Below, piece after piece: positions 1 through 7,185 of a DNA stretch of 14,553 nucleotides (its first letter is position 1; every line of letters starts with the position of its first letter). The stretch is from NCBI GenBank assembly GCA_038222915.1, contig JBBRHH010000091.1:1-14553 (forward strand), given 5' to 3'. The DNA comes from JBBRHH01 sp038222915 (GTDB lineage Bacteria > Planctomycetota > Phycisphaerae > Tepidisphaerales > Tepidisphaeraceae). The translations under genes were made by a program, and so were the position numbers. Under the pieces are notes generated by a model that did no database searches, was not told where the DNA came from, and saw only the letters and a program-made list of their open reading frames with translations.

Positions 1-709
1 GCTGCATCGTGGTGATGAGCCGGTTGGTCTGGATGATTCCCTTCCTGATCTCTTCCTGGGCACGCTCAAGGGCGCGGGAGATCGACAGGCCTTTCTGGCG
101 TTCTTCGGCGGTGAGGTATTGGTTGCGGCTGGACATCGCAAGACCGTCCGGCTCGCGGACGGTGGCACCGGCGATGATCTTGATAGGCCAATTCAGAGCA
201 TCGACCATCGCGGTGATGATCCGAAGCTGCTGGTAATCCTTTTGTCCAAACACGGCGAAGTTGGGCTCGATGACGTTAAAGAGCTTCGCGACAACCTGAC
301 AAACGCCCTTGAAATGGCCGGGCCGGTGTTTTCCTTCCAGCACGCTTGAGAGGGCCGGAATGTCGACAACGATGTCGGGGATGTTGGCAGGATACATTTC
401 CTCGGGCGAGGGATTGAAGATGAGAGTTGCGCCGGCGTCGCGGCATTTCTTGACATCGGCTTCGAGGGGACGGGGGTAGCGGTTGAAATCTTCGCGCGGG
501 CCGAACTGGGTGGGGTTGACGAAGATACTGACGGCGACATTTTTGGAATGTTTTTTTGCTTCGTGGATGAGCGCGACGTGCCCGGCGTGGAGTGCGCCCA
601 TGGTGGGTACGAGGGCGAGGGATTTGAGCTGGCGTCGGGCGGTTCGGAACTCCGAAATGTTGTGGAGCACCTGCAGGGACGTGGAAGTTGGAGCCGCCGG
701 TTCAGCCAT
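1..709 (-). CDS. panC: Pantoate--beta-alanine ligase (PanC), C-terminus cut by window start
   Basis: PanC condenses pantoate and beta-alanine with ATP to make pantothenate, in the cytoplasm. The reading frame is open from an ATG at 709 to the window edge, giving 236 residues of a family usually about 280 long, so only the C-terminal tail is missing. Diagnostic motifs are all present: VPTMGALHAGH (residues 34-44, the HIGH-like nucleotidyl-transfer motif with H41 and H44), FVNPTQFG (63-70), RPGHFKGV (129-136), GQKDYQQ (155-161) and REPDGLAMSSRN (185-196). The start lies inside the end of folK, overlapping it by 8 nt (ATGGCTGA), which implies translational coupling. Adjacency of folK with pan genes is known from other bacteria, for example the E. 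coli pcnB-folK-panBCD order; here panB is not between them. Identification is firm. Confidence 0.95.
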   Translation of the reverse strand, partial: MAEPAAPTSTSLQVLHNISEFRTARRQLKSLALVPTMGALHAGHVALIHEAKKHSKNVAVSIFVNPTQFGPREDFNRYPRPLEADVKKCRDAGATLIFNPSPEEMYPANIPDIVVDIPALSSVLEGKHRPGHFKGVCQVVAKLFNVIEPNFAVFGQKDYQQLRIITAMVDALNWPIKIIAGATVREPDGLAMSSRNQYLTAEERQKGLSISRALERAQEEIRKGIIQTNRLITTMQ

Positions 710-1187
710 TGTGGTTGAGATTCTGTAGAAGGCCGGCGGCGGTCATGAGGAGGACGGGATGAATGGCGTTGGGAGCGATCTCGGCAAGCGGCTTTAGCAC
801 GAAGCGGCGTTCGTGCATGAGCGGGTGAGGGACAACCAGCTCGTCGCTGCTGATGATGGCGTCTCCATAGAGGAGGATATCCAGATCGATAGGACGCGGC
901 TCCCACTTCACGCGGCGCTCGCGGCCCAGTTGCGTTTCAATTTCCATCATCCAACGCCATAGATCGTGGGCTTCCAGGGTGGTGTCGAGGCGGGCGACGG
1001 CATTGATGAAGGCGGGGGCGTCATCAGGACCGCCAACCGAAGGGTTTTCAAACATGGACGAGACGGCCACAACCTTGAGGCGCGGATTGTCGCCCAAAAG
1101 GTCCAGGGCATCCTTGATATTGCCAGCACGGTCGCCAAGGTTGGCTCCGAGGGCAATGTACGCGGTGATCGGGTCGGCGCTTCGCAT
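702..1187 (-). CDS. folK: 2-amino-4-hydroxy-6-hydroxymethyldihydropteridine pyrophosphokinase (HPPK)
   Basis: FolK transfers pyrophosphate from ATP to 6-hydroxymethyl-7,8-dihydropterin, the step before dihydropteroate synthase in folate synthesis. The 161-residue length is normal for the single-domain enzyme. Visible family features are the N-terminal strand YIALGANLGDR (10-20), SSMFENPSVGG (43-53), the HPPK signature KWEPRPIDLDIL (94-105, with D101 and D103 as the Mg2+-binding aspartates), and VPHPLMHERRFVLKPL (119-134). The start is the ATG at 1187; the bases just upstream are C-rich on the coding strand and show no Shine-Dalgarno sequence, so translation may depend on the upstream acyltransferase gene 56 nt away. 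The stop codon TGA lies within the panC start region. Confidence 0.95.
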   Translation of the reverse strand: MRSADPITAYIALGANLGDRAGNIKDALDLLGDNPRLKVVAVSSMFENPSVGGPDDAPAFINAVARLDTTLEAHDLWRWMMEIETQLGRERRVKWEPRPIDLDILLYGDAIISSDELVVPHPLMHERRFVLKPLAEIAPNAIHPVLLMTAAGLLQNLNHNG

Positions 1188-1243
1188 CGTCGGGGGAGTG
1201 TAACCGCGAAGCGCGAAGGACTGAACAGGGGGAGCCCGACATT

Positions 1244-2368
1244 TCAGCGGGTCGCAGGGTATCGATATTGGATGAGAGGAATGAGCGCGGCGGAGGATTC
1301 AGGGTTGGTGTAGGTCGATTTGGTCCCGAGACGGCGGCGCAGGCGGAGCATGGGGATCTCGATCAGGTGGTAGCTGGCGACGGCGGCGAGGAAGGCGAGG
1401 AGGATATTGAGTGGGAATTGCCCAACGATCGTGTCGCGCGGCCGCGTGAAGCAGAAGACCTGCTGCCAGAGGTAGAGGCTGAACGAGAGTTTGCCCAGCC
1501 AGACAATCGCCGGCGCGTTAAGAAGCCGCGTAGCGAGGTTGGCATGATCTTCGACGACATAATTGATGACGATGGCAATGAGGACCCCGGTGCCGGTTTC
1601 GACCAGGGCGCGGACGAAGGTCTGATTCTCCAGATGCGGAATGAAGCCCGCGACGATAAGCAAGATCGCCACGACGGGCGTGCAGGGGTTCTGAAGAAAG
1701 CGGCTTCGACAGGCCGTAAGAAGACTGGGGACCTGACGGGCCAGCGCAAGACAGCAGCTGGCGAGCAGGGCGTCGCAGTTGATATCGAAGCGGTATTGGC
1801 TGACTTCATCGCCATAGCGATGGTAATTGAGGCCCTTCCAGATGAAGTTCAGGACAAGCAGCGACGTGGCGAATGGGAGGCGTGAGCGCCCGGGAAGAAG
1901 AACCACAAGCAGGGGCCAGACCAGGTAAAACTGTTCCTCGACGCCAAGTGACCAGAAGTGGGCGGTTTCGTTGGCACAGACGTGGAAGTTGCCCAGAAAG
2001 AGAGCGGACCACACGACGCTGGTACGGCGCACGTGCAGTAGGCCCAGAAGCGTGAAGGCAGAAATCGCGGCAAGATAAACGTACGCGGGCGGCAGAATTC
2101 GCAGGCCGCGCCGGATGTAGAATTTTCGGAGGTTGATCTGGCCGGTTGTCGATTCTTCGTTGAGCAGTAGCTTGGTGATCAGAAATCCGGAGAGGGCGAA
2201 GAAAATGGTTACGCCGATGTTGCCATGATCGAGAATTTCGCGAATCCAGGTACGCTTGGGGAAGTTGGGACTGAACTGCACGTGGCAGAGGAGGACGGCG
2301 ACGATTGATACGGCACGAAGGCCATCGAGCCCGGGGATACGTTGTGTGGAGAGGCGTGAGGTTCCCAA
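1244..2368 (-). CDS. Membrane acyltransferase of the acyltransferase-3 (OafA/YrhL) family
   Basis: Integral-membrane O-acyltransferase, 374 residues, with about nine or ten hydrophobic segments. Family proteins move acyl groups (often acetyl) across the membrane onto sugars of surface polysaccharides, lipid A, peptidoglycan or secondary metabolites. Family landmarks seen: GLDGLRAVSIVAVLLCH (13-29, with the conserved H29), FFALSGFLIT (56-65), the basic YIRRGLRILPP (84-94) and FWSLGVEEQFYLVWP (138-152). There is no C-terminal SGNH domain fused to it, but a separate secreted SGNH hydrolase lies 44 nt upstream on the same strand, which may be a functional partner (inference). The start is a TTG: no in-frame ATG exists upstream near it, a GGAG lies 4 nt before it, and the family N-terminal motif begins about 10 residues later. 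The acceptor cannot be told from sequence. Confidence 0.9.
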   Translation of the reverse strand: MGTSRLSTQRIPGLDGLRAVSIVAVLLCHVQFSPNFPKRTWIREILDHGNIGVTIFFALSGFLITKLLLNEESTTGQINLRKFYIRRGLRILPPAYVYLAAISAFTLLGLLHVRRTSVVWSALFLGNFHVCANETAHFWSLGVEEQFYLVWPLLVVLLPGRSRLPFATSLLVLNFIWKGLNYHRYGDEVSQYRFDINCDALLASCCLALARQVPSLLTACRSRFLQNPCTPVVAILLIVAGFIPHLENQTFVRALVETGTGVLIAIVINYVVEDHANLATRLLNAPAIVWLGKLSFSLYLWQQVFCFTRPRDTIVGQFPLNILLAFLAAVASYHLIEIPMLRLRRRLGTKSTYTNPESSAALIPLIQYRYPATR

Positions 2369-2372
2369 TCGA

Positions 2373-2376
2373 CTCC
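2373..2376 (-). promoter_or_regulatory. Candidate ribosome binding site of the acyltransferase gene
   Basis: GGAG on the minus strand, 4 nt before the TTG at 2368. The spacing is short, but the site supports this non-ATG start, because no ATG or GTG in the same frame offers a better N-terminus. Low to moderate support. Confidence 0.35.
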
Positions 2377-2412
2377 GGTCTGGACCTATAATCCATCGGC
2401 CGGATCGCGAAA

Positions 2413-3414
2413 TTACCTGGATTTTTCTTCGCCCAGCAGCGTCGAGAGCGTCGGCTTCATCGCGTCCACCCAGAGCGTGTAGCCCTTGGATGACGGGTGG
2501 AGAAAATCGCCCATGATGTCCTTGGAGATGGTGCCGTCCGGGTTGAGGAAGACCTTGCCGATATCCAGGAAGTTGATGTTGTCGTGCCCATCGAATGCTG
2601 AAATGAGCTTGTTGACCTCAGTAACCTTGGCTCGGCCGTCGTCGGGCTTCTGCCCGCGTGGGAAGATCGCCAGCAGCAGGATTTTGGTTTTCGGCTGATT
2701 CTTCGTGATCTCGGAGCAGACGGCTTTGACTCCGGTGGCGATGTCGGCCGGCGTGTTGATGCCGATATTGTTGGTGCCGATCATCACGACTGCCACCTTC
2801 GGACTCCCTCCTTCGATCTCGCCATGCTGTAGCCGCCACAGGGCGTTTTCCGTGCGGTCCCAGCCGTAGCCGGCGTTGACAGCATGGTACGAGCCATACG
2901 CTTCCTTGAAGATGTTCTTGTCGAAGTTGTGCGTGATGGAGTCGCCGATGAAAATCACCTGCGGCTGCTCGGAAGCGACGGCGGCGCACACTTCGGCATG
3001 GCGTTTGGACCAATCATAACTGGCGTAGTTGCGGGCCTGGGTGATCGGCACGATCGTGCTGGGCAGAGGCTCCATGCCCGCAATCGGCTCATACTTCGCC
3101 GTGACCACTTCGCTCTTTTGTTTTCGGTCGGCGGAATAAGCGCGGGCTTTAACTGTGCCGCCATGAGCAAGCTCAATGGGCGCCAGATAATCCCCGGCGC
3201 TGCGGTCGGGGTCGGAGCCGTCGAGGGTGTAGGCGATGATCAGGCCAGGGGTGGCGTCCGCGAGACTGACGATGCCTTTAGCGTCGCGGGACAGGGTGGG
3301 CGCGGTGATCGCGGGCTGCGCCTGCGCGGGTGCTTCGGCGCGGCTGGTCGATGGGCACGGGTTGGCAAACGTTATTGTGGCGAGGGCAAGGCCCAGCAGA
3401 TATCGAGATTTCAT
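2413..3414 (-). CDS. Secreted SGNH/GDSL hydrolase with N-terminal chitobiase-type beta-sandwich domain
   Basis: Predicted exported esterase, 333 residues. The start is the ATG at 3414 (MKSRYLLGLALATITFANP), which gives a classical signal peptide; a longer frame to 3486 exists but would bury that signal. Residues about 35-110 resemble the small beta-sandwich found in chitobiase/beta-hexosaminidase C-termini (YTLDGSDPDRSAGDY, then GGTVKARAYSADRKQKSEVV). The SGNH catalytic domain follows: block I FIGDSITHNFD (155-165, nucleophile S159), block II Gly in VNAGYGWDR (about G182), block III GTNN (213-216, oxyanion Asn215) and block V DFLHPSS (303-309, D303 and H306). The set resembles PAF-acetylhydrolase-like SGNH enzymes common in Planctomycetes and Verrucomicrobia. 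Substrate is probably an acyl ester on a carbohydrate (inference). It begins a minus-strand run with the acyltransferase, folK and panC; a GGAG lies about 10 nt before the start. Confidence 0.88.
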   Translation of the reverse strand: MKSRYLLGLALATITFANPCPSTSRAEAPAQAQPAITAPTLSRDAKGIVSLADATPGLIIAYTLDGSDPDRSAGDYLAPIELAHGGTVKARAYSADRKQKSEVVTAKYEPIAGMEPLPSTIVPITQARNYASYDWSKRHAEVCAAVASEQPQVIFIGDSITHNFDKNIFKEAYGSYHAVNAGYGWDRTENALWRLQHGEIEGGSPKVAVVMIGTNNIGINTPADIATGVKAVCSEITKNQPKTKILLLAIFPRGQKPDDGRAKVTEVNKLISAFDGHDNINFLDIGKVFLNPDGTISKDIMGDFLHPSSKGYTLWVDAMKPTLSTLLGEEKSR

Positions 3415-3521
3415 TCGAGGCAAACTCCGTTGGGGACTGCAATCGTTTACGCACCCTGGCGGCGCGTGTTGCGATTGCGGGTACATTAGATCGTATTGCG
3501 AGGTTTAAACGAGGAGTCGCC
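3415..3521. promoter_or_regulatory. Divergent intergenic region with presumed promoters for SGNH and alpha/beta hydrolase genes
   Basis: 107 bp between two divergently transcribed secreted hydrolases, so it should contain a promoter in each direction (inference from layout). The only box-like elements I can see are weak: TCTAAT on the minus strand (3485-3490) resembles a -10 element for the SGNH gene but has no good -35 partner, and TTGCGA at 3469-3474 lies 17 nt before CGTATT on the plus strand. I see no clear operator palindrome. Confidence 0.35.
3511..3516 (+). promoter_or_regulatory. Ribosome binding site of the alpha/beta hydrolase gene
   Basis: GAGGAG ending 5 nt before the ATG at 3522. 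This strong Shine-Dalgarno match fixes the start at 3522 and argues against the in-frame upstream ATG at 3330, which lies inside the divergent SGNH gene. Confidence 0.65.
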
Positions 3522-4709
3522 ATGCGATGGATGATTTGCGTGAGTGTGCTGCTGTTGTCGGGTTTTGCATGGAACGCTTTCGCGGAGGAAGGAAAACCGC
3601 TGGAAATCCCGATCTGGCCGGGTGTCGCACCCGGGTCGGAAGACTGGACGCAAAAGGAAGTGGCCTATGCAAATGCGTGGGACCACAAACAGATGATTCG
3701 GAACGTGACCAAGCCGACGTTGACGGCATTTTTCGCCGATCCGGCAAAGTCGACAGGCACTGCCGTGGTCATCGCGCCCGGCGGTGGCTTTCGTTTTCAT
3801 TCGTGGGAAAACGAAGGGACTGCGGTGGCGCAATGGCTGGCGTCGCGCGGCGTAAGCGCGTTTGTTCTGAAGTACCGGTTGTTGAACACGGGAGAGTCGC
3901 AGGAACTGTTCGAGAAAGGACAGGAGCCCAAAGGCGCTGCCATCGACATCGTTGCCCTGGGCGCGGCCGATGGGCGGCAGGCGATCAAGGTGGTGAGGCA
4001 GCACGCAACCGAATGGAAGATCGATTCTGACCGCATCGGAATATTGGGATTTTCGGCCGGCGGATCGGTCACCATGGGCGTTGTCATGGAGCACGATGCC
4101 CAAAGCAAACCAAACTTCGCCGCGCCCATATATGGCCCGGGAAAGCCAGGCGCGGTCGCCGAGGATGCTCCGCCTCTGTTCATCGTCTGCGCGGGCGATG
4201 ACAAGGGTGCTGCCAATGGGAGTGTGAAGCTGTACACGGATTGGAAGGCCGCCGGGCGCCCGGCGGAGTTGCATATGTATTCCACAGGCGGACACGGATT
4301 TGGAATGTCCAAGCGCGGCCTGCCGATCGACCACTGGATCGACCGGTTTACCGAATGGCTTGAGGTGCAGGGGCTGATGCGCAGCAAGGCGGCAACGCAG
4401 CAGGCTAAAGAGCCCACGGCCAACACGATGGCGATTCATAAGGGCGCCGGCGGGAACGTGCTGATTACGGTATCGAGTCCGCGGCCGTTCCCTACGATCA
4501 ATTCGGCCGCGGTATTGTATGTCGGAACTGAAAAGTCGTGCAGCAGCCGATACGCCCCGGGCGGCGCGCAAACCACGTTAATATTCCAGATGACGCCGGA
4601 CGAATTCGCCAAGGTAAAGGTGGGCGATCGCGTCGCTGTGCGCTATGACCCCGATTCACAAGAGGAATGGGATTTTGGGCAGGTGGGGAAGAAGGATCTG
4701 GAGAACTGA
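3522..4709 (+). CDS. Secreted alpha/beta hydrolase (esterase/acetylxylan-esterase-like) with C-terminal extension
   Basis: Predicted exported serine esterase, 395 residues. Residues 1-21 form a signal peptide ending in AFA before EEG. The fold is typical of secreted carbohydrate-esterase-like alpha/beta hydrolases of Planctomycetes and Bacteroidetes: IPIWPGVAPGSED (29-41), oxyanion-hole loop APGGGF (85-90), nucleophile elbow GFSAGGS (176-182, Ser178), acid candidate in CAGDD (D226) and catalytic His in GGHGFG (H258). The hydrolase domain should end near residue 287 (FTEWLEVQGL). About 105 further residues (291-395) form a polar beta-rich segment that I do not recognise. A strong GAGGAG ribosome site precedes the start. 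The stop codon directly abuts that of the convergent permease gene. Likely activity is deacylation of a polysaccharide or oligosaccharide; the exact substrate is unknown. Confidence 0.88.
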   Translation: MRWMICVSVLLLSGFAWNAFAEEGKPLEIPIWPGVAPGSEDWTQKEVAYANAWDHKQMIRNVTKPTLTAFFADPAKSTGTAVVIAPGGGFRFHSWENEGTAVAQWLASRGVSAFVLKYRLLNTGESQELFEKGQEPKGAAIDIVALGAADGRQAIKVVRQHATEWKIDSDRIGILGFSAGGSVTMGVVMEHDAQSKPNFAAPIYGPGKPGAVAEDAPPLFIVCAGDDKGAANGSVKLYTDWKAAGRPAELHMYSTGGHGFGMSKRGLPIDHWIDRFTEWLEVQGLMRSKAATQQAKEPTANTMAIHKGAGGNVLITVSSPRPFPTINSAAVLYVGTEKSCSSRYAPGGAQTTLIFQMTPDEFAKVKVGDRVAVRYDPDSQEEWDFGQVGKKDLEN

Positions 4710-6323
4710 TCACGTCGGCGTGTTGGCACTTGGATCGTAGCGCATAAACGCGAACGCCATCGCGGGAATCAGCGCCGCCACCTCAAGCATCAGGACGATC
4801 CACGCAACGATGGCAAGTGGAATCAGTTTGAATCCGATCATCATCCACAGTGCGCCGGCGCACACAGTGGCGATGCCGGCGGCGGCGATCAGGATGACGA
4901 TCTTCAGGAAGAACAGGACCGCCTGACGCCCGAAGTTTTGCAGGTCACCGGGCGACGCCGTCGCCATGCGGGACGGGAACAGCAGGAAGGTGAGATTTTC
5001 CACCGAGAAAAGAAGGCCGTTGAGCGGAAGCGAGAGGAACACCGCGGCAATCAGATAGTGCCTGGACGCTGGCGAGAGAATGGCGGCGGTCACCAGCAGC
5101 ACGGCGTGGACAACGGTCATGAGAAGCGTGGGCGCGGCGAGCTGCCCCAGCGCGACGGCGGCGGGCCGGATCGGCAGCGCCTTGAGATTTTCCATCTGAT
5201 CGACATCGCCGCGAAAGTCGAACTTGAGCGTGGAGGAGAGGAAGACGGTGAGCCAGGCCAGGCCGGTGACGATGGGTCCGGTAGCATCGCGGTGGCTGCG
5301 CCCGAGCAGCACGCCCGGACCGACGACCAGGCCGCCGAAGAGCAGAACGAGCAAAAGGCCGCGCGAGCCGCGCAGTGCGGCGGTGATCTGACGCCAGGCG
5401 ATGGGTCCTGCGCCGCCCGCCCACGGGAAGGGCGGGAGATGCCAGCGGATGGTGGATTTGCTGCTGATGGCAGTGAGGCCGCCGCGGCGCATGCGGCGGA
5501 CGCGGTCATAGTGGCGCTGACCGGCGGCAATGCCGGCTTCCATAAAATTGGTGTCGAGGGAAAAGATGATCCAGAGCATGGCGGCGTCGACGCACAAGGC
5601 GACGCCGCCCCATTTGAGCAGGTCGGGGTAGATGTGTGGCGCAGTGAGGGTGTTGCCGAAGACGCCGAACGGCGTGAGGACGGCGCGGATGACGGGGGAT
5701 TGGCGAAGGTGATTGACTATATCGAGAGGCTTCGCGTCGACGCTTGCGCCGCGGGCCTGCATGAGGCCGACGACGAGCACTGCGGCGGCGACGCCGAGCA
5801 CGAGCTTTCGGGCGCGGCTGTGGGCGCGCTCGGCGACGCTCTGGATGGCGAGCATGACAATGGTGCTAAAGAACTGCGTGAAGAGGAGGGTCAGGATGAC
5901 GCCGACGTAGCAGGCGATCCACATCTGGGCATGCTTGAGGAGGACGAGGGAGAGGATCAGGGATGCGAACATCGCGGCGGCGGCGCTTTTGCCGATTTTG
6001 TAAGCGAGTAGCTGGCGGCGGGTGAAGGGGGCGGGGAAGAGGAAGTCGACTTCGGCGGGAGAGAAGGCGATGGCTTTTTCGCCGGCGGAGGTAACCAGGT
6101 TCATCAGGCAGATCATCAGGAGGAAGACGGGGACGACGTTCTTTACGATTTGGGGGTCGGTACGGGCGGTCGTGGAGGCGAGCCAGAGGGAGGGGCCGAG
6201 CCAGAGGGAGAAAATGATGGTGCCGAGGAGGAGGAAGGCCGCGCCGCGTACGGATTTTGCGCCGCGCAGCATACGCCGGCGGACGGAGCGACCTTGCAGC
6301 AGGATCAGTTTAAAGAGCGGCAT
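4710..6323 (-). CDS. ABC exporter permease, ABC-2-like / putative ABC exporter family
   Basis: Membrane subunit of an ABC exporter, 537 residues with about twelve hydrophobic segments arranged as two blocks of six: roughly residues 25-230 and 320-530, separated by a long basic, soluble stretch with RRMRRGG and HLPPFPWAGG. The segment SPAEVDFLFPAPFTRRQLLAYKI is typical of the large putative ABC exporter permeases that accompany a single ATPase. The start is taken as the ATG at 6323, which overlaps the ATPase gene by 14 nt; an in-frame start 10 codons further upstream (6353) would give an extra arginine-rich tail and seems less likely. A GGAG lies about 9-10 nt before 6323. The permease depends on the upstream ATPase and cargo is unknown. 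Stop codons of this gene and the convergent alpha/beta hydrolase lie back to back. Confidence 0.85.
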   Translation of the reverse strand: MPLFKLILLQGRSVRRRMLRGAKSVRGAAFLLLGTIIFSLWLGPSLWLASTTARTDPQIVKNVVPVFLLMICLMNLVTSAGEKAIAFSPAEVDFLFPAPFTRRQLLAYKIGKSAAAAMFASLILSLVLLKHAQMWIACYVGVILTLLFTQFFSTIVMLAIQSVAERAHSRARKLVLGVAAAVLVVGLMQARGASVDAKPLDIVNHLRQSPVIRAVLTPFGVFGNTLTAPHIYPDLLKWGGVALCVDAAMLWIIFSLDTNFMEAGIAAGQRHYDRVRRMRRGGLTAISSKSTIRWHLPPFPWAGGAGPIAWRQITAALRGSRGLLLVLLFGGLVVGPGVLLGRSHRDATGPIVTGLAWLTVFLSSTLKFDFRGDVDQMENLKALPIRPAAVALGQLAAPTLLMTVVHAVLLVTAAILSPASRHYLIAAVFLSLPLNGLLFSVENLTFLLFPSRMATASPGDLQNFGRQAVLFFLKIVILIAAAGIATVCAGALWMMIGFKLIPLAIVAWIVLMLEVAALIPAMAFAFMRYDPSANTPT

Positions 6324-7095
6324 TGGGCGTTTTCTCCATCGCCTCGGTTGCACGGAAGAAGACTTCGTCGAGGGATGAATCTGCGCCAGCGCCGGCGAAG
6401 GCGGCGGCGGCTTCGCCGGCGGGGCCGAAGAAGAGGCTCTGGCCGCGATGGAGAATCAGGAGATGGGTGCAGAGGTCTTCGATCAGTGAGAGGAGATGGG
6501 AACTGACGACGACCGCCGCGCCGGCCTGGGCACGGGCGAGGATGGACTCTTTCATGGTGCGGATGCCGCGCGGATCTAGGCCGGTGAGGGGCTCGTCGAA
6601 CATGATGGCGTCGGGATCGTGGAGATAGGCGCAGCAGATGGCGGCCTTTTGGCGCATGCCGCGCGAAAGCTGTTGTGCGGGAGTGTCGCGTTTATCAAGG
6701 AGCTCAAATTGTTGGAGGAGGGCCGCGCCCATGGGGGCGAAATTCTCGACGTGGTAGGCGGCGGCGGTGAACTCGAGGTGTTCCCAGACGGTGAGGGCGT
6801 CGAAGAGCTTGGGATCGTCGGGGACGTAGGCGAGCCGCTGTTTGGCCGCGACGGGTTGTTGGGCAACGTCGTAGCCGGCGACAAGGAGTTGGCCGCGGGT
6901 GGCGGGGATGATGCCGGAGATGGCGCGCATGGTGGTGGTCTTGCCAGCGCCGTTGGGGCCAAGGAGGCCGAGAACCTGACCGGCGGAGACGGTGAAGGAG
7001 AGGCCGTCGACGGCGGTGGTTTCGCCGTACGACTTATGGAAGTCGGTGACCTGGATGAGGGGAGAAGATTGATGGCTGATGGGGAATGCTGACAC
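6310..7095 (-). CDS. ABC transporter ATP-binding protein (exporter ATPase)
   Basis: 261-residue nucleotide-binding subunit of an ABC-2-type exporter. Motifs in order: Walker A GPNGAGKTT (46-54), a Q-loop region LAYVPDDPKLFDALTV (88-103) in which the usual Gln after Val-Pro is Asp93, signature LSRGMRQK (143-150, a variant of LSGGQ), Walker B AIMFDEPLTGLDP (163-175, with D167 and catalytic E168) and H-loop His200. The tail from about residue 225 (alanine-rich, then LDEVFFRATEAMEK) matches the C-terminal region of export ATPases. The start is GTG at 7095, supported by GAGGG 6 nt upstream and the lack of a nearby ATG. The 14-nt overlap with the permease makes the two an obligate pair. The upstream secreted protein gene ends 90 nt away on the same strand and may be co-transcribed. 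Confidence 0.93.
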   Translation of the reverse strand: MSAFPISHQSSPLIQVTDFHKSYGETTAVDGLSFTVSAGQVLGLLGPNGAGKTTTMRAISGIIPATRGQLLVAGYDVAQQPVAAKQRLAYVPDDPKLFDALTVWEHLEFTAAAYHVENFAPMGAALLQQFELLDKRDTPAQQLSRGMRQKAAICCAYLHDPDAIMFDEPLTGLDPRGIRTMKESILARAQAGAAVVVSSHLLSLIEDLCTHLLILHRGQSLFFGPAGEAAAAFAGAGADSSLDEVFFRATEAMEKTPNAAL

Positions 7096-7101
7096 GAACC
7101 G

Positions 7102-7106
7102 CCCTC
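7102..7106 (-). promoter_or_regulatory. Ribosome binding site of the ABC ATPase gene
   Basis: GAGGG on the minus strand, 6 nt before the GTG at 7095. Good spacing, and it decides in favour of a GTG start. The rest of the 90-nt gap to the upstream gene holds an AT-rich patch around 7135-7152 (on the minus strand ATATAACGAATATAG) that might contain a -10 element, but no convincing -35 box. Confidence 0.45.
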
Positions 7107-7185
7107 GCGTGAGGATTCTCTTGATTCAACGAACGCTATATTCGTTATATGCGCGAAGGGATTGGTTGGCTAATGCCGGGACTGT

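Noticed and set aside
193..906. 237-codon minus-strand frame overlapping panC and folK
   Set aside because: Same strand but a different frame from panC and folK. The panC frame, open to the window edge, carries every family motif; this one is Ser/Pro/Arg-rich noise.
2386..2391. TATAAT on the plus strand between the SGNH and acyltransferase genes
   Set aside because: A perfect -10 hexamer by letters, but it faces away from both flanking minus-strand genes, no plus-strand gene follows and no -35 element is placed properly; likely chance.
3330..3521. N-terminal extension of the alpha/beta hydrolase to an upstream ATG
   Set aside because: It would overlap the divergent SGNH gene's signal peptide and bury the hydrolase's own signal peptide; the GAGGAG site sets the start at 3522.
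3486..4571. 361-codon open frame on the minus strand opposite the alpha/beta hydrolase
   Set aside because: Arginine-rich translation with no signal, domain or motif, while the plus-strand frame has a signal peptide, a strong ribosome site and a catalytic triad.
4938..6011. 357-codon open frame on the plus strand opposite the ABC permease
   Set aside because: The translation is a monotonous Gly/Glu/Asp/Arg/Ala mixture with no motifs and lies entirely antisense to a clear membrane protein; long antisense frames are expected at this GC content.
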